Positions 17,207 to 27,749 are shown, counted from the stretch's first letter. The stretch: DNA of 64,000 bases from Saprospiraceae bacterium (GCA_958295895.1 CATQHI010000009.1:62001-126000), one strand, 5' to 3'. Translations and numbers: made by a program. The notes: generated by a model from the sequence alone, not told the origin.

Positions 17207-18217
17207 TTAATTAAAGAAAGAATCGTACTGGTTCGTGCTGCCCGTCTGCCGCTGCCGTTCCGGCACGGGCGCGTCGAGGTCCAGTACGTCGCTGTCGTTG
17301 TTGGCCTGCAGCAGTAGAGTAGACTTTTCCTCGCCCAGTAGCAGGCTGTTCGATTCCTTTTCCCACTGCTCGAGCATATTGAGGCCCTCCTCTTCGAAGA
17401 CGCCGTTCTGTAGGTCGACCGAGTCCATGAAGTTGGCCGACACTTCCATGAAGCGCTCCATCTCGCCGACCTTGTTGGCCACGTCCTCGGTGATGCTCTC
17501 CATGGCCATATCGAACATGGCCCGCTGGTCGGGATCGCCCTGGATCACGCTCATGGCCGATTTCATGGCACCGTGGCTGGCGTGGATGGCCTTGCGCTCC
17601 TGCTCCTTGACCATGACCTGGTCCTGGATGTCCTCGGCCAGGATGGAGCTGTTCTCGTACATCTTGGTCAGTACCCGGTAGAGCACCTCCATTTTTTTGT
17701 ACAGTTCCTCCAGGCGGATGTTGCTATCCTTGAGGCGGCCGGCGCGGCGCGATTTCAGGATCATCACATTGCGCTTGTTGGTCTCCTTGGCCTTGCCGGC
17801 GATCTTGAGGTTGGAGCTGATCTCGCGCTCATTATTGACGATCACCTCCTTGAGCTTGTGCATCTGGGCGCGCAGCTGGCTGATCTGCTTGTTCATCTTG
17901 CGCAGGTTACCCTGCAGCTCCTCGACGTAGGTCTTGAGGATACCGATGGGGTCGATCTGCACGAACATGCCGGTGATGGCCCGCATCACGCTTTTGTACA
18001 TATAGAAGACGAGGTTACGCATCTTCGGGTCCAGGACCATGTAGATCAGGGCCATCAGGATGAGGCCGGCGACGACCAGTCCGATCGTAGTACCGATAAA
18101 GCTAAGGATTGCCGCGCCGAAGGAGACGACCACGTAACCCAGTATACCCACTAGGGCCACCAGGAAGAGGAGTCCGGTCACACCCTCCGGCCGCTGCCAG
18201 AAGGATTTTGGTTTCAT
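17207..18217 (-). CDS. PspA-like coiled-coil protein with two N-terminal membrane helices
   Basis: Predicted inner-membrane protein with a long cytoplasmic coiled coil; function unknown. Two hydrophobic helices (about residues 14-36 and 39-57) are followed by IDPIGILKTYVEELQGNL, which resembles the start of PspA/IM30 helical domains, then heptads to about residue 280 and a loose acidic tail. I use ATG 18215-18217 because AAGGA lies 8 bases upstream; an ATG five codons earlier (18230-18232) is possible. It precedes the substrate-binding/OmpA gene by only 5 bases, linking the two. Homology to PspA is judged by eye. Confidence 0.65.
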   Translation of the reverse strand: MKPKSFWQRPEGVTGLLFLVALVGILGYVVVSFGAAILSFIGTTIGLVVAGLILMALIYMVLDPKMRNLVFYMYKSVMRAITGMFVQIDPIGILKTYVEELQGNLRKMNKQISQLRAQMHKLKEVIVNNEREISSNLKIAGKAKETNKRNVMILKSRRAGRLKDSNIRLEELYKKMEVLYRVLTKMYENSSILAEDIQDQVMVKEQERKAIHASHGAMKSAMSVIQGDPDQRAMFDMAMESITEDVANKVGEMERFMEVSANFMDSVDLQNGVFEEEGLNMLEQWEKESNSLLLGEEKSTLLLQANNDSDVLDLDAPVPERQRQTGSTNQYDSFFN

Positions 18218-18344
18218 CTGTGTTCCTTCCATAGTTCGTGCAAATTTTGGGGCCGTCAGCAAAGATAACGAACGGCTTTCCCCCAGTAAAGGTTAGCCCG
18301 CGCGGCAAGTTTGCCCGCCTCGACCAGCGCCCCGAATTTATCGA

Positions 18345-19016
18345 CTATTTCAGGTATTGTTGCATTTTCTCGATATCGGCCGTAATACTGCCGGCAATCG
18401 TAGCGTAGGTTTTCTGAAAATCGGCGGCCGTCGACTGGATCTTCCCCTGGCTCTCCCCGATTGTCTGCTGTAATTGCTGCTGCCGCGCCCGCGTCTTTTC
18501 GATCTGTTCCTGTAACTGTTTAATCTTAGTCTCCTGCTCTGCCACCAGCCCATCCAGGCGCTTGAGCTCCTCCTGCTTACTGCCTACCTGCTCGTCCTGC
18601 TGTTTCTGCATGGCGGCCGCGAATTTGTCCTGTTCCACCTTCAGCGCGCTGAGGTAGTGGGCGGCCGAGTCAGTCAGTTGCGCCGGTGTCACCCCCATAC
18701 TCTGGGCAGCGGCGTAGGCCGTCTGGAAGCGCATGCCCTCGTCGAAGTTCATCTTCTCCAGGTTCTGCAACGCCTTCTTGTACTCCAGGTAGTCGAAGCC
18801 GGGCAGGTTGGCGCGTTCCATGGCCTGTAGGAGTACTTCTACGAACTTATCGGCCACTTTTCCACCGGTGGTGGTAGGGTGCGGGGCCGCGGGTGCGGGG
18901 TTGGTAGCAGCGGCGGTTTGCTTTACCTCGCTCCGTTTGTCCGGCAGGGTTGATTTAGCCCTCGCCGGTTTTTCCTCCTCCTCTACGATGAAGTAACCCT
19001 TTAGATTTTTCCACAT
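18345..19016 (-). CDS. Cytoplasmic coiled-coil protein at head of the envelope cluster
   Basis: Unknown function. The 223-residue product has a short N-terminus (MWKNLKGYFIVEEEE), a low-complexity Ala/Pro/Thr linker around residues 35-52, a compact helical domain (about 53-125), then an uninterrupted glutamine- and lysine-rich coiled coil to residue 223. No signal peptide or membrane helix. The linker DNA contains a one-mismatch copy of the iterated 18-mer (18879-18896). It lies 127 bases upstream of the PspA-like gene on the same strand and is probably its partner. Confidence 0.6.
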   Translation of the reverse strand: MWKNLKGYFIVEEEEKPARAKSTLPDKRSEVKQTAAATNPAPAAPHPTTTGGKVADKFVEVLLQAMERANLPGFDYLEYKKALQNLEKMNFDEGMRFQTAYAAAQSMGVTPAQLTDSAAHYLSALKVEQDKFAAAMQKQQDEQVGSKQEELKRLDGLVAEQETKIKQLQEQIEKTRARQQQLQQTIGESQGKIQSTAADFQKTYATIAGSITADIEKMQQYLK

Positions 19017-19022
19017 AGCGTA

Positions 19023-19144
19023 CCTGTAGCGACGACTTTAGTCGTCAAGCTGCTTGAGTGGTCAAGGTAAGTTGCCTTAAGCAAAAGGCCCGCCTGACAC
19101 AGTCAGGCGGGCCCTTATAGCAGCGCAGCCAACCCGTCGCTACA
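19023..19144. repeat. REPIN-like element with CTGTAGCGAC terminal inverted repeats
   Basis: CTGTAGCGAC at the left and GTCGCTACAG at the right bound about 122 bases. Inside the left end is a perfect hairpin GACGAC-TTTA-GTCGTC. The interior contains the terminator of the TPR gene. GTAG at the foot of a hairpin is typical of REP sequences. Confidence 0.55.
19084..19116 (-). terminator. Strong terminator of the TPR-protein gene
   Basis: Arms AAAGGCCCGCCTGAC (19084-19098) and GTCAGGCGGGCCCTT (19102-19116) pair at 14 of 15 positions with a 3-base loop; on the minus strand the stem is followed by TTTGCTTAA. It lies 30 bases past the stop of the gene at 19146-20540. Confidence 0.8.
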
Positions 19145-19145
19145 G

Positions 19146-20540
19146 TTAGAAGCGCAGCGTCACCGTCTCCCCAATACCACAGCCTACACTCACGCGGTCC
19201 CCCTCCTTCATGTTGCGGGAGAAGGCCTCCGAACGGATGGGCATGGACTCACGGTAGTTGCCGATGCGGCGGTTGGCATCACCGGCTACCTCACCGTCGA
19301 TACTCTTGGCGTAGTTGTACTTGTCGATGGCGGCCAGTACGGCGAGGCGCTGCTCCCAGGCGTCGCCGCAGTTGCTGCTCATGCGACCGTACATATCGCC
19401 GATCAGGATGAAGGGCTTACCCCAGCCCGGCTTGAGCTCGGCGGCGCGGTTGGCGTTGGAGCGGGCGGAACTGTACTGACCGAGTTTAGCCAGTTGGATC
19501 TGGGCAATCTGGTAGTAGGCCTGCGCCTTCTTATCGTCATCGTCGGTGGCCTCGATGCCGCGCTCGTAGGCCTGTACGGCTTCGTCAAACTTGCCCTCAT
19601 TGTAGAGCTCACTGCCCTCGTAGAGGGGGTTGAGCCGCCGGCGCTCGGCCTCGTACTCGTCGGCCTTTTCGGCGTAGAGGTCATCGTACATATTCTGTAC
19701 GCGTACTATGTCGGCATCGGTGGAGTCACAGCCCTGGGCCTTCAGCTTGGTGACGATATACTTGAGGATGTTGATGCTGTCCTTGTTCTCATCGACCTTG
19801 GGCAGTAGCAGTCCCTTGAAGTAGTCGCAGTCGAAGATCTCATCGGCGAACTCCAGTACATCGGCCTCGAGGTTGTCCTTGCCGGCCTGGTAGTAGGGGG
19901 CATAAGTCTCGTTGTTCTCGATGTTGTAGTCAGCTACCTTGGCGGCCTTATCGTACAACTCCCGCACGCGGTTGTTGTCGATGGCCTTTTCCTTGAAGTA
20001 GTAATTGAGCAGTTTACCCAGGGGGGCCAGTACAACGTACTCGGTATCGTTACCGCCCTCATCGATGGCCTTCTCGATGGTGGTCATGGCATCTTCGCTG
20101 TAGCCCATGAGGTAGAACATGTCCGAGCCCTTGCGGCCGAGCAGGTAGGCTTGATACTTGGGGTAGCAGGCCAACTCCTGATCGTAGAGGGCAAAAATCA
20201 TGTCGGCGTACTCCTTCTTCTGGGCCTCATCGGTGGCCTTATCGTACATGGCGCGGTAGAACATGCGGCCATCCCGGTAGTGGAAGGGGCGGTTGCCGTC
20301 GGCGGCCGGCGCGATGTCGTAGGCCGTCTTCCAGTTTTTGAAGGCGTCGTTGAATTCGGCGTCGGGTAAAGCGGCGAGGTCTTCGGCGGTTTTACCCTTG
20401 ACGAAGTTGCGGTAGGCTACGTGGGCGTTTTCGGCCTGTTCTTTCTGGGGCGAGTCTACCCAGGTAACACACTGGGCGTTCGCCAGGGCGCCGGAACCGC
20501 AGAGGACGAGCAGCAGCGCGAGCGTACGAAGGATATGCAT
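19146..20540 (-). CDS. Exported TPR-repeat protein, Bacteroidota-specific
   Basis: Predicted periplasmic protein, function unknown. Signal peptide at residues 1-22 (ending ANA), then helical tetratricopeptide-type repeats, clearest near residues 305-375 (LYNEGKFDEAVQAYERGIEA, AYYQIAQIQLAKLGQYSSARSNANRAAEL). Normal acidic composition. It follows the outer-membrane protein gene by 6 bases and coaX before that, so it is probably the last gene of a coaX / outer-membrane / TPR operon ended by the terminator at 19084-19116. Confidence 0.8.
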   Translation of the reverse strand: MHILRTLALLLVLCGSGALANAQCVTWVDSPQKEQAENAHVAYRNFVKGKTAEDLAALPDAEFNDAFKNWKTAYDIAPAADGNRPFHYRDGRMFYRAMYDKATDEAQKKEYADMIFALYDQELACYPKYQAYLLGRKGSDMFYLMGYSEDAMTTIEKAIDEGGNDTEYVVLAPLGKLLNYYFKEKAIDNNRVRELYDKAAKVADYNIENNETYAPYYQAGKDNLEADVLEFADEIFDCDYFKGLLLPKVDENKDSINILKYIVTKLKAQGCDSTDADIVRVQNMYDDLYAEKADEYEAERRRLNPLYEGSELYNEGKFDEAVQAYERGIEATDDDDKKAQAYYQIAQIQLAKLGQYSSARSNANRAAELKPGWGKPFILIGDMYGRMSSNCGDAWEQRLAVLAAIDKYNYAKSIDGEVAGDANRRIGNYRESMPIRSEAFSRNMKEGDRVSVGCGIGETVTLRF

Positions 20541-20546
20541 ATTGGT

Positions 20547-21944
20547 TTAATTGAGTTTGCGTTTAAAGAACCAGGAGTTATCGTTGAGCGAAAACCCTAG
20601 CGTAAATTGTACATAGGTCTCATCGAGCACGTCGGGAACCCCAAATTTACCGTATTCCACGGCAAGGTCCAGAAAAGACACCTGCTGGCGGGGTAGGCGA
20701 ATGGGCATTCCGACGCCTAAGGTAACGGCATTACGCCGCGCCTGTTCTCCGTTGATGGTACGGGGATCGTCCTCCAGCCGCACCCCCGCCCGGTAGCGTA
20801 CCCGCTTCCAGTAGCTGTTGTAGGAGTCGGCGTTGGGGATGTACTGAATACCGGCGGCCAGGCGGGTCACGTCGGCCAGCGATTCCGGCTGGGCGTCGTT
20901 GGTGTAGTCTCCGTAGTGCTGCCGGCCGTACTCCGCCCCGATGTAGAGGCGGTTGACGTCCTCAAAGGCGATCCCAAAGTTGTAGCTGGCGGGTAGCTTG
21001 GCCCGGCCCCGGATGGTGTTTTCAGATTGGATGGAATCCTGAATATACGGAATTCCACTGTTGGTACTCTGTAGGCTAAAGCGACGGGACAGTGTCGTAG
21101 CATCCGTATCTACGCTTCCCCCCAGCACCCCATTCACGCCTACAATGACGCGCTTACCGTTAGCGGCCTTCTGCCCCTCCTCGTTCACGTCCGTGAAGTT
21201 GAAGGCGTACTGCACACCGTAGCCGAGGTTAAACCCGCTGATACTGAAGTCCTCGACGAACTCGGTAGCCAGTGCGGCGGGAATGCTATCGAAGGTCAGG
21301 ATGCGGCTGTTGGTAATCTTGCCGAAGTTGTAGTTGACGTTCACCCCGCCGGAGAGCCCCCGGTAACGCAGCGCCGTAGACCAGCTTACCCGGTAGGCTC
21401 CCCCCGTGCCCTTCAGCCGGTTGGAGGTAGAGCCGAGCTCGCTATCGACGTTGCTCTTCAGCTCCAGATCGTAGCCCACCAGCGTGGTGGGGGCCAGGGA
21501 GAAGGCCATACCGGCGTTCCAGGAGTTGAGCAGGCGGTCGAGACTCAGGTTGACCGGATTGCGCAGCGGAAAGCCCAGGGCGATGTAGCGGATGTTCCCC
21601 TGCCAGGCGTTGGCGCTACCCCCGGCGTCGGAAAGCTCGGAGTTGCGGGCGTAGAGTCCGATCTCGAAGCTGGTGGCCTGGAGGCTCGCCAGACTGGCGG
21701 GGTTGAGTAGATTGAGGTGAAAGGCGTCCTGGAAGGTAGTCTGTAGCCCACCCATACCGGACTGCGCGGCGTGAAACTGATCGATAGGGTCTCCCAGACC
21801 GAAGCGGCTCAGGGGGCTGTTTTGCTTGGGGCGAAGGTCAGTGAAGTTGGTACTATTCTGCTGGGCCATTACGTTAGCCGCAGCCAGCAGACTCAGGGAT
21901 AGGGTAAACAGGAGCGGACTTGATAAAAAACGCTTAACTGACAT
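20547..21944 (-). CDS. Outer-membrane beta-barrel protein (FadL/PorV-like fold)
   Basis: Predicted outer-membrane barrel of unknown cargo. It has a signal peptide (MSVKRFLSSPLLFTLSLSLLAAANVMAQ), then LSRFGLGDP and NLLNPASLASLQATSFEIGLYARNS, phrases common to Bacteroidota FadL-like proteins, and many alternating strands to the end. ATG 21942-21944 is chosen because it starts the signal peptide; the frame is open further upstream only inside coaX. The start overlaps the coaX stop by 11 bases, indicating translational coupling. About 465 residues. Confidence 0.8.
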   Translation of the reverse strand: MSVKRFLSSPLLFTLSLSLLAAANVMAQQNSTNFTDLRPKQNSPLSRFGLGDPIDQFHAAQSGMGGLQTTFQDAFHLNLLNPASLASLQATSFEIGLYARNSELSDAGGSANAWQGNIRYIALGFPLRNPVNLSLDRLLNSWNAGMAFSLAPTTLVGYDLELKSNVDSELGSTSNRLKGTGGAYRVSWSTALRYRGLSGGVNVNYNFGKITNSRILTFDSIPAALATEFVEDFSISGFNLGYGVQYAFNFTDVNEEGQKAANGKRVIVGVNGVLGGSVDTDATTLSRRFSLQSTNSGIPYIQDSIQSENTIRGRAKLPASYNFGIAFEDVNRLYIGAEYGRQHYGDYTNDAQPESLADVTRLAAGIQYIPNADSYNSYWKRVRYRAGVRLEDDPRTINGEQARRNAVTLGVGMPIRLPRQQVSFLDLAVEYGKFGVPDVLDETYVQFTLGFSLNDNSWFFKRKLN

Positions 21945-22680
21945 AGGTCGACAAGATTTGGTTGAGTCCACGCAGGACCAAGTGGGGCAGGTGTAGCACC
22001 TCCAGCGAGAAATGGGAAAGCAGTAGCGGGGCATCGCCGCCGGTGAGTACAAGCCGTAGGTCGGGATGGGCCGGGAGCAGGCGGCGGTGAAGCCCCTCGA
22101 TCTCGTACACCACGCCCAGCTGTCCGCCGTGCCGCAGGGCCTGCTCGGTCGATCGACCTACCGTGGCGTCCGGCACTCCGGCAGCGACCAGGGGCAACCG
22201 AGCCGTCTGCTCGTGCATGGCCCGTAGCCGCATACCGACACCGGGGGAAATGTTACCGCCCAGGTAGCGATCGTGGCGGTCGACCAGATCCAGGGTGACG
22301 CAGCTTCCGGCATCGACTACGAGCCGAGCGGTGTGGATGCATCCGAGGGTTCCGGCTACGGCCGCGATCCGGTCCTGGCCCAGGGTCTCGGGCGTGCTAT
22401 AGTCCGAGGCAAAGGGCAGGGGCCGACTGCGATCGAGCGCAAAGACGCCGATTCCGTTCGCTTTCCAGTTCTCGAGCCACCGCCATTCCGGCACATTTGC
22501 CACGGTAGCATAGAGGATGTTACGCACCCCAAGGTTGGTTACCCGCTCCGCGATTGCCGACCAATCGCTATCGTCCGTGAGGCGGGCGACCGGGGGCAGT
22601 AGTTCATCTCCGTCGAAGCAGGCGGCTTTGGCGCCGGAATTTCCGATATCGATGACCAGGGTAGGAGCGGACTCACTCAT
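21934..22680 (-). CDS. coaX: Type III pantothenate kinase CoaX
   Basis: Phosphorylates pantothenate in the first step of coenzyme A synthesis. The 248-residue protein has the ASKHA phosphate motif VIDIGNSGAKAACFDG (residues 9-24), DRIAAVAGTLG near 102 and the DAGSCVTLDLVD / GGNISPGVGMRLRAM motifs near 122-155 that define CoaX. It is first in a three-gene minus-strand group with the outer-membrane and TPR proteins, an arrangement seen in other Bacteroidota. Confidence 0.94.
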   Translation of the reverse strand: MSESAPTLVIDIGNSGAKAACFDGDELLPPVARLTDDSDWSAIAERVTNLGVRNILYATVANVPEWRWLENWKANGIGVFALDRSRPLPFASDYSTPETLGQDRIAAVAGTLGCIHTARLVVDAGSCVTLDLVDRHDRYLGGNISPGVGMRLRAMHEQTARLPLVAAGVPDATVGRSTEQALRHGGQLGVVYEIEGLHRRLLPAHPDLRLVLTGGDAPLLLSHFSLEVLHLPHLVLRGLNQILSTYVS

Positions 22681-22759
22681 CTTAAAGTCGAGTATAAGAC
22701 GCGTGGGTGCAGGGTAGGGGTTCTTAAGCGGAAGTTAAATTCGCCACCGGATATTCGGC

Positions 22760-24286
22760 CTAGTGCTTGAAGTGCCGAACACCCGTAGTGACCATGGCTA
22801 CTTCTCCGGCATTTGCTGCGGCGATACTGTCTTCATCACGGATGGAGCCTCCGGGCTGGACCACGGCGGTAATCCCGGCCGCGGCGGCAATTTCTACGCA
22901 GTCGCTGAAGGGGAAGAAAGCATCGGAGGCCATCACGGCCCCCTCCAGACTGAAACCGAAGTTTTGCGCCTTGGTAATGGCCTGTCTGAGGGCATCCACG
23001 CGGCTGGTCTGTCCGCAGCCCATCCCGATGAGCTGGTTGTTATGTACCAGGGCGATGGTGTTGCTCTTCAGGTGCTTGGCGCACTTACCGGCAAAGACCA
23101 GGTCGGCGGTCTCCGCACCGGTGGGTTGTCGCTCGGTGACGGTTTTGAACTGATCGGCTCCCTCGGTCTGCAGGTCGGTATCCTGCACGATGACCCCGTT
23201 GAGCAGGCTCTTGAAGCTCAGGGGTTGCTGCTGTAGGTGGTGGTACTGCAGCAGGACGCGGTTCTTCTTCTTGCTCAGCAGCTCCAGGGCCGAGTCGGTA
23301 AAGTCGGGCGCGATGAGCACCTCATAGAAGAGCTTATCGATCTCCTGGGCGGTGGTGAGCTCCAGGGGCCGGTTGGTGATGAGGATACCTCCGAAGGCCG
23401 AGACCGGATCGCCGGCCAGGGCGGCCTTCCAGGCCTCCAGTTGGGTGGGCCGTACGGCTACGCCACAGGCGTTGGTGTGCTTGAGAATGACAAAGGTGGG
23501 GTCGGCCTCTTCGAATTCCTTCATCAGGCCGACGGCGGCATCGATGTCAACCAGATTATTGAAGCTCAGTTCCTTGCCGTTGAGCTTGGTGAACATCTCG
23601 TTGAGGCGGCCGTAGAAGGTGGCCTCCTGGTGGGGATTCTCGCCGTAGCGGAGGGCATTGGCCTTCATCTCACTGCGCTTGAAGACCGGCAGCTCGCCGT
23701 CCTCATTGAAGTAGGTAAAAATGGCCGTATCGTAGTGGCTGCTGATGGCGAAGGCGCGGCGGGCCAGTTTGCGGCGCTCGGTGAGTTCGCTCACGCCTCC
23801 CTTCTTGTCGATGATGTCCTGTAGGGTGGTGTAGTCCTCCCGGCTGGGCACGATGAGGACGTCCCGGTAGTTCTTAGCGGCGGCCCGAATGAGGGCGATG
23901 CCGCCGATGTCGATCTTTTCGATGATGAGGTCTTCCTCCTCGGTGTTGGCTACGGTTTCTTCGAAGGGATAGAGGTCAACGACCACCAGATCGATCTGGG
24001 GGATCTCGAGCTGATCGAGTTGCAGCAGGTGCTCCTCCTCGCGCCTGGCCAGGATGCCGCCGTGTACCTTGGGGTGAAGGGTCTTCACTCGCCCATCAAG
24101 GATAGAAGGGTAGCCGGTGAGCTCCTCTACGGGAGTAACGTCGATGCCGCGGTCGCGGATAAAAGTCTCGGTACCCCCCGTGCTATAGATAGTGACGCCC
24201 AGCTTATCCAGTCCGTCCACGATGGGGCCGAGGCCCTCCTTGTGGTAAACCGAAATCAGGGCGGAATTAATTTTGCGTGTTGTCAT
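22760..24286 (-). CDS. purH: Bifunctional AICAR formyltransferase / IMP cyclohydrolase PurH
   Basis: Catalyses the last two steps of IMP synthesis. The N-terminal MGS-like cyclohydrolase domain (INSALISVYHKEGL, YSTGGTETFIRD, ELTGYPSILDGRVKTLHPKVHGGIL in the first 90 residues) is followed by the transformylase domain with LRYGENPHQEATFYG near 216-230, FVILKHTNACG near 270-280 and the C-terminal DAFFPFSD, VQPGGSIRDED and TGVRHFKH. At 508 residues it is full length. ATG 24284-24286 (MTTRKINSAL) is the expected start. Confidence 0.97.
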   Translation of the reverse strand: MTTRKINSALISVYHKEGLGPIVDGLDKLGVTIYSTGGTETFIRDRGIDVTPVEELTGYPSILDGRVKTLHPKVHGGILARREEEHLLQLDQLEIPQIDLVVVDLYPFEETVANTEEEDLIIEKIDIGGIALIRAAAKNYRDVLIVPSREDYTTLQDIIDKKGGVSELTERRKLARRAFAISSHYDTAIFTYFNEDGELPVFKRSEMKANALRYGENPHQEATFYGRLNEMFTKLNGKELSFNNLVDIDAAVGLMKEFEEADPTFVILKHTNACGVAVRPTQLEAWKAALAGDPVSAFGGILITNRPLELTTAQEIDKLFYEVLIAPDFTDSALELLSKKKNRVLLQYHHLQQQPLSFKSLLNGVIVQDTDLQTEGADQFKTVTERQPTGAETADLVFAGKCAKHLKSNTIALVHNNQLIGMGCGQTSRVDALRQAITKAQNFGFSLEGAVMASDAFFPFSDCVEIAAAAGITAVVQPGGSIRDEDSIAAANAGEVAMVTTGVRHFKH

Positions 24287-24384
24287 ACGCGATCGGTATG
24301 CTCCGGCGTTTCCGGGGCTGGGTTGGTTTGAGGGGCGCAAAGATACGCATATTTGTAGCGCCTCTACACGCTAAGGTCGAGTGG

Positions 24385-25266
24385 CTAGAAGCCCAGTACC
24401 CACCCCTCGTGCTCAGTAACTCGTTGGTGCATTCCGGCCTTCTCCCCCCACGGCCGCTCTAGCAGGTTTTCTAACTCCCCCGCCCGTTGCCGCGCCTGTA
24501 GCCACGCTACGTAGGTGTCTACCTGCTCCCGGTCGGGGATGGGATCGCGGCCGGGGCGGGGAAGCAGGCTGGGATAGATCTCGGCATGCACAATTTTCCC
24601 CGCACCTGCGTCCCCGCCCCCTATCTCGAACGGCCAGATCCTGGATACTTCCGCAAGCTCAGGATGGTCGCGCAGCCGGCGTAAAACTGGAATGCCAAGC
24701 AGCGACTGCGAGCCCACACTCCCCGTATAGGCCAGTTTCCAGGCGGGCTGCATGCGGGGGTGGAGGGTATCGACTAGGCGGCGCTCGGAGAGGAGCACCT
24801 TCTGGGCAAATATGGGGTAGTTAAAGTCGCGTTTGGGGCCGAGGTGCCTACTTACCTGCCCCGCCGGCACGCCCCAGAAGGGACCGGCCGGAGCACCGAT
24901 GCGCTGGTTGAGCTGGGCACCGACCCAGAAGCGATTGTTCTGGTTGTCGGGCCGGTCCTGGATGAGGGTGGTTAGGTAATCCCAGACAGCACGCCAGGCG
25001 GGTTTGTCTCTGAGCCGAAGGGCCTCTGCAAATCCCTTAGGGTAGCCGAAGGCAAAGTCCCAGCCGATCAGTACACGCTCGTCGCGTAACTGAAGCAGGC
25101 GTTGCCCCAGGTAGGTATAGCAGGCGTGGCGGGTGCGGAAGTAGTGGGTATGTAGGGGGCCGGTGGCGGTAGCCTCGGCGAGCCAGATGGCGTCTTTGGT
25201 GGGCCTGGCGGGGCTGGGCTTGTTTCTGCCTGACCAGTCTATGGCTAGGAAGTGATCGAAGTACAT
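24385..25266 (-). CDS. DUF429-like RNase H-fold protein
   Basis: Function unproven; relatives are sometimes labelled as cobalamin or molybdopterin proteins without evidence. The 293-residue product begins HFLAIDWSGRNKPSPARP, matching the acidic DWSG start of this family, then LIGWDFAFGYPKGFAEAL near 82-99 and HAEIYPSLLPRPG near 228-240 with further acidic positions, compatible with an RNase H/actin-like active site. I chose ATG 25264-25266; the longer frame from 25317 translates the palindromic repeat at 25273-25337. It stands alone between purH and the ABC-F gene. Confidence 0.72.
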   Translation of the reverse strand: MYFDHFLAIDWSGRNKPSPARPTKDAIWLAEATATGPLHTHYFRTRHACYTYLGQRLLQLRDERVLIGWDFAFGYPKGFAEALRLRDKPAWRAVWDYLTTLIQDRPDNQNNRFWVGAQLNQRIGAPAGPFWGVPAGQVSRHLGPKRDFNYPIFAQKVLLSERRLVDTLHPRMQPAWKLAYTGSVGSQSLLGIPVLRRLRDHPELAEVSRIWPFEIGGGDAGAGKIVHAEIYPSLLPRPGRDPIPDREQVDTYVAWLQARQRAGELENLLERPWGEKAGMHQRVTEHEGWVLGF

Positions 25267-25272
25267 AAGAAA

Positions 25273-25337
25273 AACCACAGAGTGACACAAAGGAAGGCAC
25301 AGAGTCACACAAAGCAACTTAGTGGAACTCTGTGGTT
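25273..25337. repeat. Palindromic element, AACCACAGAG family, copy 2
   Basis: Ends AACCACAGAGT (25273-25283) and its complement ACTCTGTGGTT (about 25327-25337) face each other; inside are two direct repeats CACAGAGTGACACAAAG and CACAGAGTCACACAAAG. Fills the gap between the ABC-F stop and the DUF429-like start. Same family as 14545-14623. Confidence 0.65.
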
Positions 25338-25342
25338 ACCCC

Positions 25343-26977
<1,635 letters not shown>

Positions 26978-27067
26978 ATCATAGATTTTTAGGGATGCAA
27001 AGGTAACGAGATTGGGACGGGGGAGGTTGGGACGGGGTCACTAGAAGGAGTGGGCAGCGGAGGCGCC

Positions 27068-27490
27068 CTACCGAAGACTAAAGTTGACCGGTGTTTCGCA
27101 CCAGGTAGCTACGGCCTGGCCCCCTTTGCGGGCGGGTGTCCACCGGGGAAGTTGCGCCAGGGCCTTTAGCACGGCCTCATCGCATCCGTAGCCTACGCTC
27201 TGTAGAATACTGACGTCGGTCATCCGTCCGTCGGAGTGTACCAGGTAGCGCACGATCACCTCGCCCTCCACGGCGTAGTCCGTAGCCAGCTCCGGATAGT
27301 GGACGCGGCTGGCCAGCCACTGGGTCACGTCGGGTTGCTTACCGGTCAGGGCGGGCTCCCGGTCTGGTGCGGTGGTTTCGGTGGTTGTGGTCTCCTGCCA
27401 CTGCTCGGTGTTTACCCGGGCGAGGTCGCCAGATTGGGCGAAGGCGGCGGAGGAAACGAGCAAAAGGGAGAGAAGGTGGAAGTAGTTCAT
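27068..27490 (-). CDS. Exported protein with TonB C-terminal domain
   Basis: Small periplasmic protein of 140 residues with a cleavable signal peptide (ending AFAQ at residue 19) instead of the membrane anchor of true TonB. The TonB-C fold is seen from about residue 58: YPELATDYAVEGEVIVRYLVHSDGRMTDVSILQSVGYG, then EAVLKALAQLPRWTPARKGGQAV and the terminal strand PVNFSLR. It may act on its own in the envelope, since no ExbB/ExbD or receptor gene is adjacent. The role is not known. Confidence 0.8.
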   Translation of the reverse strand: MNYFHLLSLLLVSSAAFAQSGDLARVNTEQWQETTTTETTAPDREPALTGKQPDVTQWLASRVHYPELATDYAVEGEVIVRYLVHSDGRMTDVSILQSVGYGCDEAVLKALAQLPRWTPARKGGQAVATWCETPVNFSLR

Positions 27491-27617
27491 CGCGGAGGTA
27501 TTTGTTGGTATTCGATTCGATCGGAAGTACCGGGTATTGACGTGCTCTTGCCTACGGTTCTTTCCGAACGTATATGTATGCTTTCCGAATGGTTGTTACA
27601 CCCTCCCCCCCCAGTAG

Positions 27618-27749
27618 CTGCTAGCGGAGTGCTGCGCAACGCTGGTGCCGGAGGTGACGTTTCCCGGCTTCCACCCCTACAGCCTCCACTGGCGCATGGG
27701 TGCGGGCGAAACCTTCACCTACAATGCGGCCTCCGACCGCGCCGTGTAA
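27618..27749 (+). pseudogene. Possible 3' remnant of a gene
   Basis: Within the 298-base stretch 27491-27788 there is no intact gene. One frame is open for 43 codons and ends with VTFPGFHPYSLHWRMGAGE followed by the repeat-derived tail and TAA. The aromatic-rich text reads like real protein, but no start codon or upstream part exists, and the last codons fall in the REP-like element. Low confidence. Confidence 0.25.
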
